Source of the DNA: Clostridia bacterium
Lineage (GTDB): Bacteria; Bacillota; Clostridia; Christensenellales; UBA1242
Assembly: GCA_900768545.1 (NCBI GenBank)
Contig: CAAGDD010000004.1
Span: forward strand, 1 to 64,000
Direction: 5' to 3'
Length of the DNA stretch: 64,000 nucleotides
Positions within the stretch are counted from its first letter, which is position 1, and each line of letters begins with the position of its first letter. Below are positions 43,720-52,259 of the stretch, piece by piece. The notes beneath the pieces were generated by a model that was not told the DNA's origin, did not search any database, and saw nothing but the letters and a program-made list of their open reading frames with translations. The translations under genes were made by a program, and so were the position numbers.

Positions 43720-45057
43720 ATGGAAAAAATTTTGGATTTTATTAAGAAAAACAAACTTATTCGTGCAGGCGAAGTTGTGGGCGTTGGCGTAAGCGGCGGC
43801 ATTGATTCGATGTGTTTGTTGCACTTTTTAAACGAACATAAAAACCAACTTGACATCGATGTTGTGGCTATTCATATCAATCACGGGATTAGAGAAGAGA
43901 GCGACAACGAAGCAAGTTTTGTTTTGCAAAAGTGTCGTGAAATGGGTATAAGAGTTTACAAATTTACCATTGACAGCCCAAAGATAGCAAAAGAAAAAAG
44001 AATCAGTCTTGAAACAGCAGCGCGCGAAGGTCGCTATGGTGTTTTTGATGCTTTGGTTAGAAAAGATATAGTTGACAAGATTGCTCTTGCGCATCATCAA
44101 ATGGATCAAGCCGAAACAATCTTGATGCACATTTTTAGAGGTTGTGGTGTTTCTGGCGCAAAGGGAATGGAACCTATTAGAGATGGAATTTATATCCGTC
44201 CAATGCTCAATGTTTCAAAAGACGAGATCAAAGAATATGCAATGACAAATTCGATTGATTATGTTGTTGATTCAAGCAATGTTGACAATTCTTATGCGCG
44301 CAACTATGTTAGAAATGTTGTTATGAAAGACATTTTGAAAAAATGGCCAAACGCGGTCGAAGCGATCAACAATTTTGCAAACGCAGTTTCGGAAGATGAC
44401 GAATACATCAAAAAATCTATTGACACAAACTCACTTTTGGTCGATGAGAAAATTGTTCAAATGCCTTGCAGTTATTTCCATGGCAGCAGTGCAATTTACA
44501 GCAGAATGGTGTTTAAAGCACTTTCTCTTATTGGCGTAACAAAAGATATTGAAAGAAAGCATATCGAAATGATCAAAGACTTGGCGACAAATCTTGACAA
44601 TGGTAAAAAAATTAGATTGCCTTATGATATTACAGTAAGCAAAGAATATGATTTTCTCACTTTTGAAAACAATTATGTTGAAAAACCAGAACTTTCACGC
44701 CCACTTAAATGTGAAGAATTTGATGCGATCAAGTTTGGCACAGTTTCAATCAAACGTGTAAAAACCGAAGGTTTGATCGAGCCAAATGCACTTTATTTTG
44801 ACTATCGAAAAGTTCCAAAAAATGCTCGTTGGAGATATCGTGAAGACGGCGACATTTTCGAAAAATTTGGCGGCGGAACAAAGAAGCTTAAATCAGTTTT
44901 GATTGACAAAAAGATCCCTGTTCGTCTTCGTGATTATATTCCTGTTTTGGCTGACGGAAACGAAGTTTATGTTATTGCTGGTGTTGAAATCAGTGACAAG
45001 GTGAAAGTTGATAGTGATGTTCCAACATGCTACAAACTCACAGTTGAAAAGAAATAA
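43720..45057 (+). CDS. tilS: tRNA(Ile)-lysidine synthase
   Basis: Converts C34 of the CAU-anticodon tRNA-Ile to lysidine, so that it reads AUA; essential in most bacteria. The N-type PP-loop SGGIDSMCLLHFL (residues about 26-38), HINHGIREESDNEASF, and ETAAREGRYGVF with HHQMDQAETILMHIFRGCG identify it; the C-terminal domain is present (445 residues). ATG 43720 follows AAAAGGG; GTG 43711 is in frame but too close. Confidence 0.95.
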   Translation: MEKILDFIKKNKLIRAGEVVGVGVSGGIDSMCLLHFLNEHKNQLDIDVVAIHINHGIREESDNEASFVLQKCREMGIRVYKFTIDSPKIAKEKRISLETAAREGRYGVFDALVRKDIVDKIALAHHQMDQAETILMHIFRGCGVSGAKGMEPIRDGIYIRPMLNVSKDEIKEYAMTNSIDYVVDSSNVDNSYARNYVRNVVMKDILKKWPNAVEAINNFANAVSEDDEYIKKSIDTNSLLVDEKIVQMPCSYFHGSSAIYSRMVFKALSLIGVTKDIERKHIEMIKDLATNLDNGKKIRLPYDITVSKEYDFLTFENNYVEKPELSRPLKCEEFDAIKFGTVSIKRVKTEGLIEPNALYFDYRKVPKNARWRYREDGDIFEKFGGGTKKLKSVLIDKKIPVRLRDYIPVLADGNEVYVIAGVEISDKVKVDSDVPTCYKLTVEKK

Positions 45058-45085
45058 CAAAAATAAAAAATATCAAAACTATATG

Positions 45086-45123
45086 AAAAAAGCATTAAAA
45101 AATTAAATTCTTAATGCTTTTTT
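45086..45123. terminator. bidirectional terminator
   Basis: AAAAAGCATTAA pairs with TTAATGCTTTTT between convergent genes, with A and T runs on either side. Confidence 0.85.
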
Positions 45124-45153
45124 GTTGTTTTTAACGCTTTTTTTATTATTTTT

Positions 45154-46146
45154 TTAAATTTGAGTAAGTTTTTCGAGTGTGATGCTGAAAACATTTTTCA
45201 ATGCTTCTCTTGTGAAAAGACGGTATTTTTGGCAGCCGCTTTCAAACATAATATAAACTTTGTCGTTTGCGATTGTAATCTCTTCACTCATGCAAGGAGC
45301 ACTGGTTGTCTTTTGAAGATTTGATTCTTGTAGAGTGTAGTGCTCGATTTCGACGCCGTCAATTTCGATTGTGTCAGAAGCTCCTGACAAAACATTTTCA
45401 TAAACATAAAGTTTTGAGTTTGGCAAAGAATAAGATGTTGACAAGATGATGTTGTTTGAAGTGATGACCATTCCTTGAACGAGCGATCCGCTTGACAATG
45501 CGCAGTTTGCTGTTGTGCTAGCGACGCCGTTGCTTTGACTGTTGTCGATATCAAAACGCAAATGCAAAGCTTTCAAGTCGTTTCCTTTTTCCGATTTGAT
45601 ATGGTGAGAATCTGGGGTGTCATATTTTCCGTCTTTATGAAATTCTCCAACCCAAAGATAATTTCCATCAACTGTCACAAAGTCGGCTCCATTTTTTGGA
45701 TCAAAACTTGCTTCGATCGCGATTGAACTTCCGTTTTCAACATTTTCAATTTCAGAAAATGCAAAAACATTCACTTTTTTGTCGCCAACGACCCAAACTT
45801 TAACTCCGTTTGTGGCAATTCCGCCAGCGTGTCCAACATAATCTTTTTCGCCGTCTTTTAATGTGAAATATTTTGTTGTTTGATTTGTTTCGCCGTCAAC
45901 AACATAAATGCGTGATGCTGTGCCGTTCTTCATATATCCGCAAGTCAAAAATTGATTTGTCGCATCGTTGTAGCAAAGTCCCTGTGGGGTGAAGCCATCA
46001 CTCAAACCTGCAATTTCAAATTCTTTTGTTGCGATTGGATAAAATTGTTTGTAACTATCACCAAAATACCAAGACAAAAGAAAAATGGTGATCACTGCCA
46101 AAATGCTTGCAAAAACTATGGTAGTTATTTTTTTTGCTTTACTCAT
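45154..46146 (-). CDS. membrane-anchored beta-propeller-like protein
   Basis: 330 residues with an N-terminal anchor or signal (residues about 8-26, ending LLSWYFGD) and an extracellular part with repeated strands (GFTPQGLCYNDATNQFLTCGYM, GHAGGIATNGVKVWVVGDKKVNVF, ADFVTVDGNYLWVGEFH, VQGMVITSNNIILSTSYSLPNSKLYVY, MSEEITIANDKVYIMFESGC) that look like blades of a propeller, similar to YncE-like or SMP-30-like proteins. No catalytic residues assigned. Start ATG 46146 after GGAGG; the frame extends 9 codons upstream without binding site. A TTGACC-N17-TAAACT promoter precedes it. Confidence 0.75.
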   Translation of the reverse strand: MSKAKKITTIVFASILAVITIFLLSWYFGDSYKQFYPIATKEFEIAGLSDGFTPQGLCYNDATNQFLTCGYMKNGTASRIYVVDGETNQTTKYFTLKDGEKDYVGHAGGIATNGVKVWVVGDKKVNVFAFSEIENVENGSSIAIEASFDPKNGADFVTVDGNYLWVGEFHKDGKYDTPDSHHIKSEKGNDLKALHLRFDIDNSQSNGVASTTANCALSSGSLVQGMVITSNNIILSTSYSLPNSKLYVYENVLSGASDTIEIDGVEIEHYTLQESNLQKTTSAPCMSEEITIANDKVYIMFESGCQKYRLFTREALKNVFSITLEKLTQI

Positions 46147-46337
46147 AAAACCTCCATGTTTAGAGTTTAGCATTAAATTTGATTTTGGTCAAACAAAAAC
46201 AAAGTTTTTCTGTTAAAATTTAAAATGTTTTAAAATCAGTTTGAAATTTCTTCTTTAATTGTTATAATAGCAATATAATAACAATGTATTAGTATTCAAC
46301 GATGTGCAAAATTACTTAAAAAATTTTAACTATTTTC

Positions 46338-46366
46338 TTGATTTATTTTTTGCACTGGTGTATAAT
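46338..46366 (+). promoter_or_regulatory. degV promoter
   Basis: TTGATT (46338-46343), 17-nt spacer, TATAAT (46361-46366). Confidence 0.75.
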
Positions 46367-46389
46367 GTTTGTAAGTGTGGAGGTTTTTT

Positions 46390-47238
46390 ATGAAAATAGC
46401 TATTACTGCTGAAAGTACAATAGATTTGCCAAAAGAATTATTGGAAAAATACGATATCAAAACTGTTCCTTTTATGGTTTTGCTTGGAGACAAAGATTTT
46501 AAAGATGGAGAAATTACTTCAAAAGAAATTTTCGAATTTGTAGAAAAAAACAAAGTTTTGCCAAAAACTTCGGCTGTAAATTCGGAACAATACCACGAAT
46601 TTTGGACTGAAATTTTGAAGTCTTATGATGCTATCGTTCATGTTACATTGTCAAGTGAAATGAGCAGTGCTTGGTCGCACGCTGTTGAAACTGCAAGTGA
46701 AATGAAAAATGTTTATGTTGTTGATTCAAAATCGCTTTCGACAGGAATTGCTCTTTTGGCTATCAATGGAAGAAAATATGCCGATCAAGGAATGGAGCCT
46801 GCGGATATCGCGAAAAAGCTTGAAGAAAGAGTGCCTTCTGTTCAAGCAAGTTTTGTTTTGAAAGAATTGAAATATCTTTACAAAGGCGGCAGATGCTCGG
46901 CACTTGCTTACTTTGGGGCAAACTTGTTTCAACTTCGTCCACAAATCATTGTTAAAGACGGAAAAATGGGAGCTTACAAAAAGTATCGCGGAAATATGGA
47001 CAAAGTTGTTTCAGCTTATTGTCGTGACACTTTGGCAGAGTTTAACAATCCTGATTTGAGCGTGGCTTTTATAACATACACAACAGCCACAGATCAAATG
47101 GTCGAAAATGCAAGAGTTGCTTTGAAAGAAAAAGGTTTTAAAGAAATTTATGCAACAACAGCTGGAGGCACAATTTCAAGCCATTGCGGAGAAAACACTC
47201 TTGGAATTTTGTATATGAATGACGGAGATAAAAATTAG
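46390..47238 (+). CDS. DegV family fatty-acid-binding protein
   Basis: DegV-type protein (282 residues), FakB-like, which presents fatty acids to the kinase FakA in related bacteria. The N-terminus MKIAITAESTIDLPKELLEKYDIKTVPFMVLLGDKDFKDGE and SAVNSEQYHEFW, LSSEMSSAWSHA, VYVVDSKSLSTGIALLA and LKYLYKGGRCS are characteristic. GGAGG precedes ATG 46390. FakA is not in the window. Confidence 0.93.
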   Translation: MKIAITAESTIDLPKELLEKYDIKTVPFMVLLGDKDFKDGEITSKEIFEFVEKNKVLPKTSAVNSEQYHEFWTEILKSYDAIVHVTLSSEMSSAWSHAVETASEMKNVYVVDSKSLSTGIALLAINGRKYADQGMEPADIAKKLEERVPSVQASFVLKELKYLYKGGRCSALAYFGANLFQLRPQIIVKDGKMGAYKKYRGNMDKVVSAYCRDTLAEFNNPDLSVAFITYTTATDQMVENARVALKEKGFKEIYATTAGGTISSHCGENTLGILYMNDGDKN

Positions 47239-47272
47239 TCGTGCGTTTGCATGACTTTTTTTATGCGGTGGG

Positions 47273-47399
47273 GGCGAAAAACTTTCGCGCCGCGAGCGAA
47301 GCCGTCGGCGCGACCTTGGGCAGCGTGCAAGTGGCGTGTTTTTTGACCTTATTATGCTGCCCAATGGCTTAAAAACTCGTTTTTAAGCAGTTTTTCGCC
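47273..47399. repeat. cloverleaf-like nested inverted-repeat element A
   Basis: Perfect 11-bp outer arms GGCGAAAAACT (47273-47283) and AGTTTTTCGCC (47389-47399) enclose three hairpins: TCGCGCCG/CGGCGCGA (47285-47313), TTGGGCAGC/GCTGCCCAA (47316-47364) and GCTTAAAAA-ctcg-TTTTTAAGC (47367-47388). The interior is much richer in G and C than the surrounding genes. It fills the gap between degV and a small gene. No credible ORF. Confidence 0.75.
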
Positions 47400-47436
47400 A
47401 GTGTGTATTTCTTGAAAAATTGCTTATACTATTGTT

Positions 47437-47553
47437 ATGAAAAAGAGAAAAAATAAAAAACAATTTGAAAGTAAAAATGACCCGCTTGGCTCATACACTG
47501 GCACAGCGCTTGTGGGCGATGAAATGCCAGTGCAAGACGCAGATGATTTGTAA
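47437..47553 (+). CDS. 38-residue small protein with GSYTG motif
   Basis: A short ORF starting MKKRKNKKQFESKNDPLGSY and ending PVQDADDL. Small basic-then-acidic proteins with an NDPxGSYTG segment and a PVQDADDL end are familiar from Clostridia, but their function is not known to me. It has no Shine-Dalgarno; TATACT ends 6 nt before the ATG, which fits leaderless translation. It is followed 50 nt later by the ttcA-like gene. Confidence 0.65.
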   Translation: MKKRKNKKQFESKNDPLGSYTGTALVGDEMPVQDADDL

Positions 47554-47567
47554 ATATTAAAAAATTC

Positions 47568-47596
47568 TTGCGCTTTGCTTAAAAAAAATGTATTAT
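47568..47596 (+). promoter_or_regulatory. promoter of the ttcA-like gene, leaderless layout
   Basis: TTGCGC (47568-47573), 17-nt spacer, TATTAT (47591-47596), ending 7 nt before the ATG; no Shine-Dalgarno. Confidence 0.55.
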
Positions 47597-47603
47597 ATAG
47601 GTT

Positions 47604-48473
47604 ATGAAAGAACTTACATATTCACAAAAAGTTGAACAAAGCATAAACAAAAGATTTCGCAAAGGCATATGGACGAAATTTGTGCTTGCACTCAAAAGAT
47701 ATAATTTGGTCGAAGACGGCGACAAGATTGCTGTCTGCATTTCTGGCGGCAAAGACTCGATGCTGCTTGCAAAACTTATGCAAATGCTCAAAAAGATAAG
47801 CGAAACAAAGTTTGATTTGGTGTTTTTGTGTATGGATCCCGGATATAACAAAGAAAATCGCAAACAAATCGAAGAAAATGCAAAAAAACTTGAAATTCCA
47901 ATCGAAATTTTTGAAACAAATATTTTTGATAGCGTTGTAAATATTGAAAAATCACCTTGCTATCTTTGTGCAAGAATGAGAAGGGGACACTTGTATAACG
48001 AAGCCAAAAAGCGCGGCTGCAACAAGATTGCTTTGGGACATCATTATAGCGATGTTATCGAAACAACTTTGATGGGAATGCTTTATGGAGCTCAACTTCA
48101 AGCGATGCTTCCAAAACTTCATTCACAAAATTTTGAAGGAATGGAGTTGATTCGCCCACTTTATTGTGTGCATGAAGATGATATTATCGCGTGGAGAAAT
48201 TACAACAATCTCACATTTTTGCAATGCGCTTGCCGTTTCACAGAAATGTGCACGATAAACGAAGAAGAAAATATTTCTGCTCGAAAAGAAGTTAAAAAAC
48301 TTATTAAACAACTTAAAGAGAAGATTCCGGAAATCGAAAATCATATTTTCAAAAGCGTGCACAATGTCAATGTTAGCACTTTTGTCGGGCTAAAAGTCAA
48401 TGACCAACTTTTGGATTTCAACGATTTGCACGAAGGAAAAGTTAAACTTGAAATAAAAAAAGACAACGATTGA
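47604..48473 (+). CDS. ttcA: TtcA-type tRNA thiolation enzyme
   Basis: PP-loop ATPase (289 residues) of the TtcA/TtuA family, which inserts sulfur into tRNA (2-thiocytidine 32 in E. coli). ISGGKDSMLLAKLMQ (residues about 50-63), CYLCARMRRGHLYNEAKKRGCNKIALGHHYSDVIETTLMGMLYGAQL and FLQCACRF supply the P-loop and the Fe-S cysteines. The exact target nucleotide cannot be told from sequence. Leaderless layout; see promoter. Confidence 0.9.
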   Translation: MKELTYSQKVEQSINKRFRKGIWTKFVLALKRYNLVEDGDKIAVCISGGKDSMLLAKLMQMLKKISETKFDLVFLCMDPGYNKENRKQIEENAKKLEIPIEIFETNIFDSVVNIEKSPCYLCARMRRGHLYNEAKKRGCNKIALGHHYSDVIETTLMGMLYGAQLQAMLPKLHSQNFEGMELIRPLYCVHEDDIIAWRNYNNLTFLQCACRFTEMCTINEEENISARKEVKKLIKQLKEKIPEIENHIFKSVHNVNVSTFVGLKVNDQLLDFNDLHEGKVKLEIKKDND

Positions 48474-48493
48474 TGTTGTCTTTTTTTTGAGAA

Positions 48494-48661
48494 TTATCTT
48501 TCTCTTTCTTTTTCATAATAACTTCCCTCGTGTTGTGTAGGTGGAAATGTCTCACCTTTTTCGAGGTAGGTTTGACCTTTGCTTTTTTTGCCGTTTCGGT
48601 CATAAGCGCGATAATCGCCAGTTTCTGGGACATCTTCGCCAGGTCTGAATTTCTTTTCCAT
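48494..48661 (-). CDS. YjzC family small protein
   Basis: 55 residues beginning MEKKFRPGEDVPETGDYRAY and containing KGETFPPTQHEGSYY, which matches the small YjzC family of Bacillota (RPGExxPxSGxY ... FPPT). Function is unknown. CAGGAGG precedes the ATG on the minus strand. The stop is convergent with ttcA, 20 bp away, with a short AGACAACATCAATCG-type stem between (ACAAC/GTTGT) that probably terminates transcription. Confidence 0.85.
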   Translation of the reverse strand: MEKKFRPGEDVPETGDYRAYDRNGKKSKGQTYLEKGETFPPTQHEGSYYEKERER

Positions 48662-48710
48662 AAAACCTCCTGTCTTTATTGTGTGCAACAAGAAGTTTTT
48701 TATACAAACT

Positions 48711-48829
48711 TGGGGCGAAAAGGCAAACTCGCGTTTGCAAAAATCCAAAAACAAAAGGCGGCTCAAAAGATTTTGACCGCCCCGCGTTTTTGGATTTTGG
48801 GCGGGCGCTGCCCGCCACTTTTCGCCCCA
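48711..48829. repeat. cloverleaf-like nested inverted-repeat element B
   Basis: Perfect 11-bp outer arms TGGGGCGAAAA (48711-48721) and TTTTCGCCCCA (48819-48829) enclose three hairpins: GCAAAC-tcgc-GTTTGC (48723-48738); AAAATCCAAAAAC/GTTTTTGGATTTT (48740-48798), which itself encloses GGCGGcTCAAAA-ga-TTTTGACCGCC (48757-48781); and GGCGGGC-gct-GCCCGCC (48800-48816). The outer arm shares GGCGAAAA with element A, 1.4 kb away. The open frames crossing it are by-products. Confidence 0.8.
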
Positions 48830-48883
48830 CCAAACCGCTTTTCCAATCACTTCGTTTTATTGACCGCAGTTTGGATATGTGAT

Positions 48884-49879
48884 TTATTGTCTGTTAGCTT
48901 TTGCCAAGCTTACAGCCACAGCCAAACTTACAGTCGCGCCAACCATTGGGTTATTTCCCATACCAATAAATCCCATCATAGCGACATGGGCGGGAACAGA
49001 CGAACTTCCTGCAAATTGAGCGTCGCAATGCATTCTACCCATTGTGTCGGTCATTCCATAACTTGCAGGGCCGCAACGCATATTGTCTGGGTGAAGAGTT
49101 CTGCCAGTGCCGCCGCCAGAAGCAACTGAAAAATACTTCTTGCTGTTGTCGATGCACCATTTTTTATATGTTCCAGCAACAGGGTGTTGAAAACGCGTTG
49201 GATTTGTTGAGTTTCCAGTGATTGAAACATCAACTTGTTCGTGTTGCATAATTGCTACACCTTCGCTAACATCAAAAGCTCCATAAATTTTCACATCGGC
49301 TCTTTCGCCTTTTGAAAATGCTTTTTCGCCAAGCACAACAAGTTTTTGATTTTCGCGATCAAAAATTGTGTTTACAAAAGTAAATCCATTTATGCGGGCG
49401 ATAATATAAGCCGCGTCTTTTCCAAGTCCATTCAATATGACTTTAAGTGGAGTTTTTCGAATTTTGTTTGCTGTGCGTGCAATGCCCATAGCACCTTCTG
49501 CCGCTGCGAAACTTTCGTGTCCAGCCAAGAAACAGAAACATTTTGTGTTTTCGTCCAAAAGTCTGCCAGCAAGTCTGCCGTGACCAAGCCCGATTTGTCT
49601 TTCGTCAGCGACCGAACCTTTCACGCAATATGCTTGCAAACCTTCACCGATTTTTTCGGCATATTCACTTGCGCTTTTGCAGTCGCTTTTCAAGGCGATA
49701 GCTGTGCCAAGAGCATAAGCATCAACAGCATTGTCAAAACAGATAGGTTGGATTTCGCGAACAGTTTTTTCAACATCAATTCCGTTTTCAAGACAAAATT
49801 GTTTAACTTCGTCGATATTTTTAAATTTGTATTTTTTCAAAACGCTAGGCAAATTTGCATATTTTTTTGTATCTTCCAT
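48884..49879 (-). CDS. GGGtGRT family protein
   Basis: 331 residues. The segment SGGGTGRTLHPDNMRCGPA near residue 265 is the naming motif of this Clostridia-type family. Other conserved-looking parts are GLGHGRLAGRLL, CFCFLAGHESFAAAEGAMG and ITGNSTNPTRFQHPVAGTYKKW. It is nearly always found beside a NifU-like scaffold, as here, where its ATG overlaps the NifU stop by one base. A link to Fe-S or selenium/sulfur chemistry is plausible, but the reaction is unknown. Confidence 0.9.
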   Translation of the reverse strand: MEDTKKYANLPSVLKKYKFKNIDEVKQFCLENGIDVEKTVREIQPICFDNAVDAYALGTAIALKSDCKSASEYAEKIGEGLQAYCVKGSVADERQIGLGHGRLAGRLLDENTKCFCFLAGHESFAAAEGAMGIARTANKIRKTPLKVILNGLGKDAAYIIARINGFTFVNTIFDRENQKLVVLGEKAFSKGERADVKIYGAFDVSEGVAIMQHEQVDVSITGNSTNPTRFQHPVAGTYKKWCIDNSKKYFSVASGGGTGRTLHPDNMRCGPASYGMTDTMGRMHCDAQFAGSSSVPAHVAMMGFIGMGNNPMVGATVSLAVAVSLAKANRQ

Positions 49880-50559
49880 TATTCACCCCTTGGATTTACA
49901 ATTTTCTTTGCTTCATCAAAGCGACCATAACGCTTTGTCGACTTTTCGATTGCTTCTTGTTTTGAAAGGTTTTTGTCATCAAGATTTTTAAGCAAAAGCC
50001 CAAGATTTACATATTCATATCCAATCACTTCGCCGTCTTCATCAAGAGCCATTTTTGTGATATATCCTTCGGTCAAATTGAGATATCTTACGCCTGTTTT
50101 TTCGGTCGAAACGATTGTGCCGACTTGACTTGTTTTATATTTCCCTAAATCTTCCAAAGATGCACCAACTTCAAGCCCACCAAGAGAGAATGCTGATTGA
50201 CTTCTGCCATAAACGAGTTGTTCGAAAATGTTTTTCATCGCGTCGTTTATCGCGTCGCAAACAAGGTCAGTGTTGAGCGCTTCAAGCAATGTTTTCCCAA
50301 CCAAAATTTCGCCAGCCATAGCAGCCGAATGTGTCATTCCCGAGCAGCCGATAGTTTCGACAAGTGCTTCTTTAATGATTCCGTTTTTCACATTCAAAGT
50401 CAACTTGCAAGCACCTTGTTGTGGGGCGCAAGTTCCGCACCCGTGCGAAAAACCTGAAATTTGAGTAATTTCTTTGACTTGATCCCACTTTCCTTCTTGT
50501 GGAATAGGTGATGGGCCAAAGCCGTGCATATTTTTTACGCAACCAATATTTTTGTCCAT
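49879..50559 (-). CDS. NifU-like Fe-S scaffold protein
   Basis: 226 residues. The N-terminal two thirds resemble NifU/IscU (HGCGTCAPQQGACKLTLNVKNGIIKEALVETIGCSGMTHSAAMAGEILVGKTLLEAL), with cysteines at CGTC, GAC and GCSG as cluster ligands. The C-terminal third is specific to the partner of the GGGtGRT protein. AAAGGAG precedes the ATG and a TTGAAG-N16-TATAAT promoter lies at 50607-50580 on the minus strand. The two genes form a leftward operon. Confidence 0.9.
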   Translation of the reverse strand: MDKNIGCVKNMHGFGPSPIPQEGKWDQVKEITQISGFSHGCGTCAPQQGACKLTLNVKNGIIKEALVETIGCSGMTHSAAMAGEILVGKTLLEALNTDLVCDAINDAMKNIFEQLVYGRSQSAFSLGGLEVGASLEDLGKYKTSQVGTIVSTEKTGVRYLNLTEGYITKMALDEDGEVIGYEYVNLGLLLKNLDDKNLSKQEAIEKSTKRYGRFDEAKKIVNPRGE

Positions 50560-50639
50560 AAAAACTCCTTTTCGCTTTTATTATAACAAAATAATAATCA
50601 ACTTCAAAATAAATCAAATCAAAAAAATGACAAAAATTG

Positions 50640-50668
50640 TTGACAAACAAATTTTTTGTTGTTATACT
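50640..50668 (+). promoter_or_regulatory. tyrS promoter
   Basis: TTGACA (50640-50645), 17-nt spacer, TATACT (50663-50668). Confidence 0.85.
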
Positions 50669-50675
50669 TTTTGCA

Positions 50676-50916
50676 TAATCAAAATGGCGGGGCAAAATCA
50701 GTAAGTTTTGATATTGATTTTCAGAGAGAGATTGGTGGTGAAAAATCTCAACAATTCAAAACCGAATTACACTTGCTTCAAGTTTTGCGTCAGAGTCAGC
50801 GAATTGACAAAACAAGGGCTTCAAATCAAAAAATGTGTCTTTTGAATTGAAACTGAATTTAGGTGGTACCACGAACGCACACTTCGTCCTAAAAATTTGG
50901 ACGGGTGTGCTTTTTT
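50676..50916 (+). promoter_or_regulatory. T-box leader of tyrS
   Basis: A tRNA-sensing riboswitch. The antiterminator bulge AGGTGGTACCACG (50861-50873) is the T-box consensus; its UGG(N) pairs with the free CCA end of uncharged tRNA. It is followed by the terminator GCACACTTCGTCC/GGACGGGTGTGC with T run (50877-50916). Stem I spans about 50690-50830; the tyrosine codon TAC at 50768-50770 is a plausible specifier. Uncharged tRNA-Tyr should favour antitermination and tyrS expression. Confidence 0.93.
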
Positions 50917-50932
50917 GTTAAAGGAGAAAATT

Positions 50933-52171
50933 ATGACCAAAATTGACACAAATTTGTATAATGTTTTGAAGGAGCGCGGACTTTTGTATCAATGTACTGA
51001 CGAAGAAGGTTTGAAAAAACTTCTTGAAAGCGGTAAGCAAATCACATTGTATGAAGGTTCAGACCCAACAGCCGACAGTTTGCATATCGGCCACTGCGTT
51101 CCATATAGCGTTTTGAGAAGATTTCAAAAAGCTGGACACAGAGTAATTTTGCTTATGGGTGGGGCAACAGCAAGCATTGGCGACCCATCTGGAAAAACTG
51201 AAATGAGAAAAATGCTCACAAAAGAAGATATTGAAAACAATATCGAAAAAATCAAAAGTTCTTTGAGCGTGTTTTTGGATTTTGAAGGGGAAAATCCTGC
51301 AATTATCGTAAACAATGCCGATTGGTTTAAAAATGAAAACTATGTTGATTTTATGAGAGATGTCGGCGTTCACTTCAATGTTGCAAAAATGCTTTCAAAT
51401 GAAATTTATGCAGAGCGTATGAGAAACGGCGGACTCACATTTTTCGAAATGGGATATATGCTTATGCAAGCCTATGACTTTGTTCACTTAAATCGTGAAT
51501 ATGGCTGCGTTTTGCAATATGGCGGACAAGACCAATGGGGAAATATCGTTGCCGGCACTGAACTTCAAAGAAAATTAAACTTCCAAAACGGAACAGATAT
51601 CTCTTTGATTGGCGCGACAAATCCACTTTTGATGACTCCAAGCGGAAAGAAAATGGGCAAAACTGAAAAAGGCGCAATTTGGATCAACAAAGATAAAATT
51701 TCGGCTTACGACTTCTATCAAGGTGTATATCAAACTCCTGATGAATGTCTTGAAATGATGTTTGCACTCTTCACAGATATTCCAATGGACGAAGTTAAAA
51801 AGATTGTCAGTGAAGATGTTGTTAAAGCAAAGAAAATGATTTCTTATGAATTGACAAAGTTTGTTCGTGGCGAAGAAGACGCAAAATTGGCACAACAAAT
51901 GAGCGAAAATTTGTTTGCTGATGGCGGCGACAATGCTCCAACAGTCGAATTTGATAAGAGCGAATTTGATATGAATATTTGTGACTTGCTTTTCAAATCA
52001 AATCTTGCACCTTCAAAAAGCGAAGCAAGAAGACTTGTTCAAGGCGGAGCAATCACTTTCAAAAATGAAAAAGTAACTCGTTTTGATATGATGATTTCTG
52101 CTGCCGACATCGACAACGGCGCTCTTCTTAAAAAGGGCAAAAAGAACTTTGTTAAGATTGTTTTGAAATAA
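50933..52171 (+). CDS. tyrS: tyrosyl-tRNA synthetase
   Basis: Class I synthetase (412 residues). The signature GSDPTADSLHIGHCVP (HIGH near residue 47-50), GGQDQWGN for tyrosine binding, and KMGKTEKGAIW as the KMSKS loop are present, and an S4-like RNA-binding domain ends the protein (APSKSEARRLVQGGAITFKNEKV). ATG 50933 follows AAAGGAG; the frame is open upstream into the T-box but that part is not translated. Its T-box specificity agrees with the product. Confidence 0.97.
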   Translation: MTKIDTNLYNVLKERGLLYQCTDEEGLKKLLESGKQITLYEGSDPTADSLHIGHCVPYSVLRRFQKAGHRVILLMGGATASIGDPSGKTEMRKMLTKEDIENNIEKIKSSLSVFLDFEGENPAIIVNNADWFKNENYVDFMRDVGVHFNVAKMLSNEIYAERMRNGGLTFFEMGYMLMQAYDFVHLNREYGCVLQYGGQDQWGNIVAGTELQRKLNFQNGTDISLIGATNPLLMTPSGKKMGKTEKGAIWINKDKISAYDFYQGVYQTPDECLEMMFALFTDIPMDEVKKIVSEDVVKAKKMISYELTKFVRGEEDAKLAQQMSENLFADGGDNAPTVEFDKSEFDMNICDLLFKSNLAPSKSEARRLVQGGAITFKNEKVTRFDMMISAADIDNGALLKKGKKNFVKIVLK

Positions 52172-52212
52172 AAGAAAAATCAAAAATGCATTAAAAATTG
52201 CGAAAAAATATG

Positions 52213-52251
52213 AAAAAACACACAAAAAAGTTGAATTTTGTGTGTTTTTTT
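52213..52251. terminator. bidirectional terminator
   Basis: AAAACACACAAAA pairs with TTTTGTGTGTTTT between the convergent tyrS and HTH genes. Confidence 0.85.
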
Positions 52252-52259
52252 GTTGTTTT

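Noticed and set aside
48530..49129. 199-codon plus-strand frame
   Set aside because: Antisense to the YjzC and GGGtGRT genes and runs through element B; no start signals.
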